Below are positions 58,404-64,000 of a stretch of DNA of 64,000 bases, one piece after another. This stretch comes from UBA8231 sp964512165. GTDB taxonomy: Bacteria > Latescibacterota > UBA2968 > UBA8231. The stretch lies in the NCBI GenBank assembly GCA_964512165.1, contig CAZEHQ010000003.1, forward strand, positions 1 to 64,000. The letters run 5' to 3'. Within the stretch, counting starts at the first letter, position 1. Every line of letters starts with the position of its first letter. A program made the position numbers and the translations under genes. Below the pieces are notes generated by a model that saw nothing but the letters and a program-made list of their open reading frames with translations, was not told the origin of the DNA and made no database searches.

Positions 58404-59594
58404 TCACCCCGGCCGCCTCGGAATCACGCGCACCAGCGCCAGCACCCCCCCCGCCAGCGACACCGCCGCCGCCAGGTGGAACACGGCGTCCAGGCCGGCG
58501 GCCTGCGCCAGGTAACCCGACGCCGCGGGTCCCGCGAACATGCCGAAGGCGTAGATCGCCTGGTAGACGCCCATCCCGGTGGCCCGGTCCTCGGGGGCGA
58601 TGGCCCGCAGACTGAGGGCGATGAGCACGGTGTTGGCCACGCCGCGGCCGACGCCGCCCAGCCCCTGCAGCGCCGTGAGGGTCCACACGGCCGTGGTGAA
58701 GGGGACGAGGACCATGCTCAGAGCCACGAGTACCGACGCCAGGAAGAGGGCGGCGCGGTTGCCGCAGCAGTTGACGAGCCGCGTCGTCCCCAGCGTTCCG
58801 AGGACCTGGGTGAAGAGCATGGCCGTGGTCACGTAGCCGACCTCGGCGTCGCTGGCGCCGATGCGCTCGGCGTGGAGGGGCACAAAGCCGTAGCTGCCCC
58901 CGAAGGTGACGAACTGGGCGAGGATGCCGATGCCGCCGGCGACCAGCAGCAGGGGCGTGCGCGCCACTCGCACGAAGGTCGCCGCCGAGTAGGAGCCCGT
59001 GCGCCGCGATTCCGGCTCCCGGGCGGCGAGCATCAGCACCGCGCCCGCGGCGCCGGTGGCGGCGGCGGCGTAGAAGGCGGTGCCGGTGCCGAGGTGCTCG
59101 GAGATCAGCCCGCCGGCGAAGGTGGCGGCGAGCAGGCCCGTGGTGTTGATGGTCATCAGGCGCGACAGGGCGTACAGGGTGCGGTGGGGCGGGTAGTAGG
59201 AGGAGTAGAGGACGCTGATGGCCACCCATCCCGCGGCGCCGATGCCGACCACCGTCCGCGCCGCGAACAAGCTCCACGGGTCGGGGGACAGGGCCAGCCC
59301 CACGGCGCCGGCTGCCGAGCACGCCAGGGCCCCGGCGGCGAAAGGCTTGCGCCGCCCCAGCATGTCGGCGGCGACGCCGATGGGGATGCGCAGCAGCAAC
59401 TGGGCGATGGCGTACGAGGCGACCACCAGGCCCACCATGGACAGGCTGGACCCCAGCTCCTCGGCGTGCAGGGGCAGGACCGGCACGTAGAGATAGAGGG
59501 CCAGCCAGAAGGCGAAGGTCCCGGCCCCCACCAGAGCCACCGACCGCCGGTCGACGGGCGGATGCCGGTCCCGGCCGGTTGAGGTGGCTACCAA
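58404..59594 (-). CDS. Major facilitator superfamily transporter
   Basis: A 396-residue protein if started at TTG 59594 (GTG 59540 is an alternative). Twelve membrane segments are visible: SVALVGAGTFAFWLALYLYV, LSMVGLVVASYAIAQLLLRI, then the MFS motif GVAADMLGRRKPFAAG between helices 2 and 3, LFAARTVVGIGAAGWVAISV, and so on to AVSLAGGVLALVRVIPRRPG. Typical of 12-helix drug/metabolite or sugar-acid transporters. It is the last gene of the minus-strand set with the enolase-superfamily enzyme and the DUF6785 protein, so it may import or export their substrate. Confidence 0.87.
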   Translation of the reverse strand: MVATSTGRDRHPPVDRRSVALVGAGTFAFWLALYLYVPVLPLHAEELGSSLSMVGLVVASYAIAQLLLRIPIGVAADMLGRRKPFAAGALACSAAGAVGLALSPDPWSLFAARTVVGIGAAGWVAISVLYSSYYPPHRTLYALSRLMTINTTGLLAATFAGGLISEHLGTGTAFYAAAATGAAGAVLMLAAREPESRRTGSYSAATFVRVARTPLLLVAGGIGILAQFVTFGGSYGFVPLHAERIGASDAEVGYVTTAMLFTQVLGTLGTTRLVNCCGNRAALFLASVLVALSMVLVPFTTAVWTLTALQGLGGVGRGVANTVLIALSLRAIAPEDRATGMGVYQAIYAFGMFAGPAASGYLAQAAGLDAVFHLAAAVSLAGGVLALVRVIPRRPG

Positions 59595-59600
59595 TCTGCT

Positions 59601-59657
59601 GGTTTCCGGGTGAATGGTTTCCGGGTGAAGGCGCGCGCTGCGGCGGTTTCCGGGCGG
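59601..59657. repeat. Three-copy short repeat ahead of the MFS gene
   Basis: GGTTTCCGGGTGAA occurs at 59601-59614 and 59616-59629, with a third imperfect copy (GGTTTCCGGGCGGG) at 59644-59657. The copies lie just upstream of the MFS start on the minus strand, where they read TTCACCCGGAAACC and could bind a regulator or form translation-affecting structure. Confidence 0.5.
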
Positions 59658-59671
59658 GGCCTTCCGGCGGC

Positions 59672-60769
59672 TCAGTCCGGCAGCCGGTGCGCGTCCACGA
59701 CGCCCATGTCCAGCTCCACCCCGAGGCCGGGGGCCTCCGCCACCGCAAGGCGCCCCCCGGCGATCCTCTCGGCCGGCCGGATCAGCTCCGCCCGCCACGG
59801 CGCCTCGCCCCAGGCGTACTCGAGGATCAGGAACTCCGGGTGGGCGGCCATGACCTGCGCCGCGGCGGCGGTGACCACCGGGCCGAAGGGCCCGTGGGGT
59901 GCCGTGGGGATCCCCCGGGCGGCGGCCATGGCGGCCACCTGGTGCAGCTCCCAGATCCCGCCGACGATGGTGACGTCGGGCATGGCCGCGTCGATGGCGC
60001 GGCGCTCCAGGACCTCCCACCAGCCGCGGCGCAGGGCGCGGCTCTCGCCGCCGGCCACCGGCATGCCGCACTCGGCCTGCACCCGTCCGTAGCCGTCGTA
60101 GTCGTCCTGGGGAACGGGCTCCTCGAACCAGAACAGGTCCAGGTCGCCCAGCGCCTCGGCGACCTCGAGGGCCCCCTTCGTCGTGAAGCGGGAGTGGCAG
60201 TCGACGAGCAGGTCCACCTCGGGCCCGACCGCCTCGCGCACGGCTCGCAGGCACTCGATGCCGCCGCGCGCCGGCTCCAAGCCGTCGACGGCGGGCGGCA
60301 GGCCGTCGAAGGGGGCCAGCTTGACGGCGTCGTGGCCCTCGCTCACCGCCGCCGCCGCGTTGCGGGCGAAGGCCCCGGGCGACCGGTCCGGACGGGTGGC
60401 GCGGTTGATGTTGGCGTAGACGCGGATCTCCTGGCGGCAGGCGCCCCCGAGCAGGGCGTGCACCGGCGCCTGCAACGACTTGCCGAGGAGGTCCCACAGG
60501 GCCTGCTCCAGGCCGCTGAGGGCGCGCACCCCCGCGGCGTCGAGCTCGGCGGGGCGCAAGCTCTCCACGAGCTGCCGGACACGGCGCGGGTCCCGCCCGA
60601 CGAGGGAGCCGGCCATCTCCCGCGCCAGGGGCAGGTGGCCCCTGCGCCGCACCGAGGGGTTCAGCTCGCCGAGACCGCTCAACCCGTCGTCGGCGTGGAT
60701 CTGCGCGAAGGTCCAGTCCACGTGCGGGGCCGCGCGGACGGTGTGGAACTCGATCTGTTCGATTCTCAT
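59672..60769 (-). CDS. Mandelate racemase/muconate lactonizing enzyme family (enolase superfamily)
   Basis: A 365-residue enzyme from ATG 60769. The capping domain has RIEQIEFHTVRAAPHVDWTF and ALSGLEQALWDLLGKSLQAP. The barrel shows AVKLAPFDG (KxxxD variant), DLLVDCHSRFTTKGALEVAE, LFWFEEPVPQDDYDGYGRVQ, MPVAGGESRALRRGWWEVLE, DVTIVGGIWELHQVAAMAAA and ARGIPTAPHGPFGPVVTAAA. Asp, Glu and Glu metal ligands of the superfamily and the late His are in place. Such enzymes dehydrate or racemise sugar acids. The next gene upstream ends 8 bases away. Confidence 0.85.
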   Translation of the reverse strand: MRIEQIEFHTVRAAPHVDWTFAQIHADDGLSGLGELNPSVRRRGHLPLAREMAGSLVGRDPRRVRQLVESLRPAELDAAGVRALSGLEQALWDLLGKSLQAPVHALLGGACRQEIRVYANINRATRPDRSPGAFARNAAAAVSEGHDAVKLAPFDGLPPAVDGLEPARGGIECLRAVREAVGPEVDLLVDCHSRFTTKGALEVAEALGDLDLFWFEEPVPQDDYDGYGRVQAECGMPVAGGESRALRRGWWEVLERRAIDAAMPDVTIVGGIWELHQVAAMAAARGIPTAPHGPFGPVVTAAAAQVMAAHPEFLILEYAWGEAPWRAELIRPAERIAGGRLAVAEAPGLGVELDMGVVDAHRLPD

Positions 60770-60777
60770 GGCGCCTC

Positions 60778-62751
60778 TCAGTAGACGGGGATCACGTTGC
60801 CCACCTTGCCGGTGAAGCCGTCGACGACGAGCCACAGGCCGCCGGAGACGATCTGCCCGAGGGCCATCCCGAGGAACAGGGGGCGGCTGCGGGAATAGGC
60901 GCGGGCCCCGCCGAAGCGCAGGACGACGACCTTGAAGGCCCACGCCAGGAACACGGGGAACCACAGGGTCCTCATGGCCCAGCCCATGGCCACGGGGTAG
61001 CCGATCGGATGCAGGGGCCACCAGGGGAGTTGCTGCCGCGCCAGGAAGAGCAGTCCCATGACGGCGGCGCCGGCGCCCGTGTGGACCCACCCCTCGGTGC
61101 TGAGCTGCACGGGGGCGGTCAGCTGCTTGGCGGCGAAGTCCGCGGGTCTGGTGGCGAAGCTCTTGAAGTACTGGGAGTGCAGGTTGATGCCCCCGTGCTG
61201 GTGGGCCAGGTCCAGCAGGAACCAGCACGAGACGACGAGGGCCGCCGCCATGGCCAGGGCCACGGCCCCGGAGATGCGCCGGCGGTGGGGGCCGGTTTCG
61301 CTGCTCAGCCGCAGGCCGTTGGCCAGGGGGGCGCTCATGAAGACCAGGAAGTCGCCGGTCCAGATGTAGGAGTAGCCGAGGGCCACCAGGCCCGTCGGCC
61401 CCAGGGCCGGGGCGCCGACGCCGGAGAGCACGAAACCGGCGGGGATCATGGCAGGTGTCACCGTGGGCAGGCCGGCCTCGGCGATGACCCGCGCCAGGCC
61501 GATGAAGAGCACCAGGGCGCAGGCCACCGCCAGGGGCACCACCAGGGGAGGCAGCCCCGAGCGCCACAGCCACAGGGACATGATGGCAACGCCCGCCGCC
61601 AGGCCGAGCAGGGCGGCGCGGTAGGAGAGGATCTCGTCCGAGTCGTCGACGTCGGGGGCGCGGCCGAAGGCCTTGGCCAGGGCCTGCCGGAGATGGTCCC
61701 GCGCCGTCCACAGTCCGAAGAGGACGAGCACGGCGAGGGCCCCCGTCATCTCGTGACCGACCCCCGGCTGGCTCCAGTCGCCCAGCGACTGCTCGTAGCC
61801 GCGGATGCCGAGGAGATGGAAGACCCGGTCCTGGACCTGGTGCAGCAGGTAGAAGACCCACAGGCCCATGGAGACGGAGGAGCCGATGAGATAGGAGAAC
61901 CCGAGGATCAGGAAGTTCACCGACAGGTTCAGGGGGATGCCGAAGACGACGACACTCTCCGACAGCCGGACCGCGGGCCAGGCCGCGTCGTACTTCGACA
62001 GGCCGTTGGCCAGGTTGATGAGGAGGGGGATCGACAAGCCGATCCAGGTGAGTGGGTTGGTGAAGAACGGGGGCAGCCACCGGCGGCCGGCGCCCTCGAG
62101 CATGGCCATCGGCACCTGGGCCATGGGGAAGGCGAGGCGCTCGCGGTCCACCCACTGGCGGCGCAGCAGCACCATGGCGCACAGCTGCGCCAGGTAGAGG
62201 CCGAGGTAGAACACGGCCCACGACCCCAGGGCGGGCAGCCAGGCCTCCCAGCGCACGGCGCCGCCGCCCTCGAAGAACAGCAGCGCCGCCTCGGCGTCGG
62301 TGATCACCATCCACTCCGGCAGGTGGGGGTGGACCAGCTCCTCCCAGCGGTTCTCGGGTGTCGCGTAGTAGTCGTGGCCGCTGATCATGGGCAGGAGCAT
62401 GCCCATCACCCCCCGGGTGGGGATGGCGGAGGCCACCATCGTCATGAAGAACACGACGATCAGCTCGCCGCGGCGCAGGACCCAGCCGGCGTGCAGGCGG
62501 CGCAGCATCGGCTGCACGAAGAGCAGCAGCAGGAAGAGGGCGAAGAAGGCGGCGGGCGTGGCCGAGCTGAGCCCCAGGCGGCTGCCGCGGATCAGCATGC
62601 TCCCGTAGGGCACGCAGACGGCGATGAGCACGCAGAAGGCGAGACCGATGACGATGCTTCGGAGGGTGACCGCCGGACCCGTGCCGGCGGCGGCGGTGTC
62701 TCCGCGCCGCTCGAGGTGGGCCCGGTACTCGGAGGGCAGGATGCGTCTCAC
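60778..62751 (-). CDS. DUF6785-type polytopic membrane protein, copy 2
   Basis: A 657-residue homologue of the protein at 47054. It has the same order of marks: GWVLRRGELIVVFFMTMVAS, GHDYYATPENRWEELVHPHL, PEWMVITDAEAALLFFEGGG, MVLLRRQWVDRERLAFPMAQ, LARVIAEAGLPTVTPAMIPA, LGYSYIWTGDFLVFMSAPLA, HQHGGINLHSQYFKSFATRP. At least twelve membrane helices. It leads an operon with an enolase-superfamily enzyme and an MFS transporter, again a catabolic setting. The 230-base gap before it should carry the promoter. Confidence 0.75.
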   Translation of the reverse strand: MRRILPSEYRAHLERRGDTAAAGTGPAVTLRSIVIGLAFCVLIAVCVPYGSMLIRGSRLGLSSATPAAFFALFLLLLFVQPMLRRLHAGWVLRRGELIVVFFMTMVASAIPTRGVMGMLLPMISGHDYYATPENRWEELVHPHLPEWMVITDAEAALLFFEGGGAVRWEAWLPALGSWAVFYLGLYLAQLCAMVLLRRQWVDRERLAFPMAQVPMAMLEGAGRRWLPPFFTNPLTWIGLSIPLLINLANGLSKYDAAWPAVRLSESVVVFGIPLNLSVNFLILGFSYLIGSSVSMGLWVFYLLHQVQDRVFHLLGIRGYEQSLGDWSQPGVGHEMTGALAVLVLFGLWTARDHLRQALAKAFGRAPDVDDSDEILSYRAALLGLAAGVAIMSLWLWRSGLPPLVVPLAVACALVLFIGLARVIAEAGLPTVTPAMIPAGFVLSGVGAPALGPTGLVALGYSYIWTGDFLVFMSAPLANGLRLSSETGPHRRRISGAVALAMAAALVVSCWFLLDLAHQHGGINLHSQYFKSFATRPADFAAKQLTAPVQLSTEGWVHTGAGAAVMGLLFLARQQLPWWPLHPIGYPVAMGWAMRTLWFPVFLAWAFKVVVLRFGGARAYSRSRPLFLGMALGQIVSGGLWLVVDGFTGKVGNVIPVY

Positions 62752-62890
62752 CGGGGCGGAAGATAGCGGCCCCGGGGCGGCCTACCCAAAGGCGAGGCGC
62801 CGGCCGGCGACCATGCCGGGCAAGGAGGCCCGGCGGCCAGAAGGAGGCGACGGCTGCCGGATCCCGCGCCAACCTGTCCCTGGGCAGGTC

Positions 62891-62917
62891 AGGAGGCCCG
62901 GGGCCCCCGGGCCTCCT
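62891..62917. terminator. Perfect GC-rich hairpin downstream of the sialidase gene
   Basis: AGGAGGCCCGGGG and its exact complement are separated by one base (13-base arms). It lies 65 bases past the stop of the minus-strand BNR gene. There is no T tract. It probably ends or stabilises that transcript. Confidence 0.5.
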
Positions 62918-62981
62918 TGGCCTGTGGATCCGGCGCCGGAGGCTCGCGGGTTGGCGGGCCCTCGCAGCTTGGAGCCTCTCC

Positions 62982-64000
62982 TCAGAGGCCCTGGTCCGCC
63001 GCCTCGGCGGCGTCGGCGTCCCCCGTGCTCTCGGTCCACCCGCCGCCGCCTCCGGGCTCGTGCAGGTCGCCGGCGATGGGCAGCACCTCCACGCCCTCGC
63101 CCTCCCCCTCGTCGAGGATGCGGAAGCGGCAGGCCACCACCTCGGCTCCGAAGGGGCCGAAGCGGTTGGCGAAGCCCTGGTGGTCGCCGACCATGAAGAG
63201 GCTGTCGTCGGGCAGGACGCAGGCCGAGGGGTAGTAGGCGAGGGGGTCGGCCTGGAAGCCCCGGTCGGCAGCGGGCGTGACCCAGGTCTCGCCGCAGTCG
63301 CGGCTGTAGAGGACCTGGCCGTTGCCGCCGGGGCCGCTGCAGGTGATCAGCACCACCGTCCCGTCCGAGAGCACCAGCAGGTCGCCTTTCTTCATGGCGT
63401 TCGGGTGGGGCCTGCTCTCGGGGACGGGCAGATCCAGCAGCGGCTGCGGCGCAGACCAGGTGCGGCCGTCGTCGGCGCTCGTCGTCCACAGCCCCCAGGG
63501 GCGGGAAGCGGTGGCCAGGCGTCCGTCGGGCAGCCGCGCCAGGTGACCCTCCTCCATGTCCCGCTCCGGGTCGCCGAAGATCGACCGGGTCTCCCAGGTG
63601 GCGCCGCCGTCGCCGGAGTGCAGCAGGGCCATCACCCAGCGGGTCTCGGCCGCTCCCGGCACCGCGTGGCCGTCGACCAGCATCCACAGCCCGCCGTCGG
63701 ATGCCTCGGAGAGCGAGCAGGGGTGCTCCAGCCGCGTCAGGAAGGGGCCGCTGGTGCGCCCCGTCTCCTCCCAGCTCTCGCCCCCGTCGCGGCTGCGGAA
63801 GACGGCGATCTGCTCGGGGAAGGTGCGGTCCATGCGCCGCAGGAACTCCACCGGGTCGGAGGGCAGCCGCCCGGCCCAGAACCAGCCCGTCTGGATGAGC
63901 GCCGCCATGTACAGGGTGCCGTCGCCGTGCTCGAAGAGGGCGCCGGGGGCGTAGGCGTCGGGCACGTCGGCCAGCACCCGGGGGGGCGACCAGGTGGCGC
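62982..64000 (-). CDS. BNR/sialidase-fold protein, 5' end outside the window
   Basis: The visible part is 339 codons and open to the window edge; the frame continues past a GTG at 63977 (ATWSPPRVLADVPDAYAPG), so the true start lies outside. It has the sialidase propeller pattern with Asp boxes: VFRSRDGGESWEETG, LLHSGDGGATWETRS, TSADDGRTWSAPQPL, YSRDCGETWVTPA, that is four S-x-D-x-G-x-x-W motifs, plus LARLPDGRLATASRPWG and LLVLSDGTVVLITCSG. It is probably an exo-sialidase-like glycosidase or sugar-binding propeller. Followed by a hairpin. Confidence 0.85.
   Translation of the reverse strand, partial: ATWSPPRVLADVPDAYAPGALFEHGDGTLYMAALIQTGWFWAGRLPSDPVEFLRRMDRTFPEQIAVFRSRDGGESWEETGRTSGPFLTRLEHPCSLSEASDGGLWMLVDGHAVPGAAETRWVMALLHSGDGGATWETRSIFGDPERDMEEGHLARLPDGRLATASRPWGLWTTSADDGRTWSAPQPLLDLPVPESRPHPNAMKKGDLLVLSDGTVVLITCSGPGGNGQVLYSRDCGETWVTPAADRGFQADPLAYYPSACVLPDDSLFMVGDHQGFANRFGPFGAEVVACRFRILDEGEGEGVEVLPIAGDLHEPGGGGGWTESTGDADAAEAADQGL

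Noticed and set aside
61009..62766. 585-codon plus-strand open frame across the DUF6785 copy 2 region
   Set aside because: Antisense shadow. The minus frame matches the paralogue at 47054 residue by residue in several motifs.
1..64000. CRISPR arrays, insertion sequences, tRNA and rRNA genes
   Set aside because: No regularly spaced repeats, transposase or rRNA-like stretches were seen, and no cloverleaf-like sequence was noticed by eye. A tRNA scan could not be run here.

Overview
The window is high-GC, gene-dense bacterial chromosome with no rRNA or tRNA gene that I can see. Several secreted proteins end in a FlgD-like, 'PNPFNP'-type C-terminal domain of the kind used as cell-surface or secretion tails in the FCB superphylum. 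The window also has a CRTAC1 protein, a DUF362 protein, two DUF6785-type membrane proteins, a sulfatase, several amidohydrolases, a mannonate dehydratase family protein, an enolase-superfamily enzyme and a BNR sialidase. This points to an uncultured Gram-negative FCB-like heterotroph of the Latescibacterota/Eisenbacteria type. The taxonomic placement is inference.

Layout. 1-573: 5' part of an N-acylglucosamine 2-epimerase family gene on the minus strand. 902-2812: secreted FlgD-tailed protein followed by a clear terminator. 3042-27240: sixteen plus-strand genes in what looks like one transcription unit, with gaps of at most about 50 bases and many ATGA-type overlaps. It encodes a secreted discoidin-like protein, three tandem large exported paralogues that look like outer-membrane proteins, a DUF5683 protein, a lipoprotein, a membrane-anchored DUF4159 protein of TonB-like topology, ExbB, two ExbD, a DUF4340 protein, two TPR proteins, a second lipoprotein, a CsgG/FlgT-like protein and a DUF59 fusion. 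I regard this as the best candidate for an undescribed system: an ion-motive-force-powered envelope machine dedicated to the three paralogues.

27398-35892: a small J-domain protein, then a membrane-stress and polyamine module: YbjN-like protein, PspA, Tat-exported FAD oxidoreductase, membrane-anchored spermidine synthase, DUF4178, lipoprotein, DUF350, K+ channel with RCK domain, and SpeD. 36048-36800: remains of toxin-antitoxin loci (Phd/YefM antitoxin; ParD-like antitoxin with a ParE stub). 36948-43268: CRTAC1 protein plus a sugar-acid catabolic cluster. 43310-44246: a second toxin-antitoxin graveyard (HicAB, DUF433, MntA/HepT), frameshifted and truncated. 44281-50547: a minus-strand discoidin-like gene head-to-head with DUF362-FlgD, DUF6785 and two amidohydrolase genes.

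50565-53076: a truncated amidohydrolase copy, a sulfatase and an amidohydrolase (minus). 53077-53516: noncoding, with an 85-bp tandem repeat. 53517-58309: a giant secreted metalloprotease/WD40/Big_1/FlgD protein with a single-base frameshift near its N-terminus (minus). 58404-62751: MFS transporter, mandelate racemase-like enzyme and DUF6785 protein (minus). 62982-64000: a BNR sialidase running out of the window (minus).
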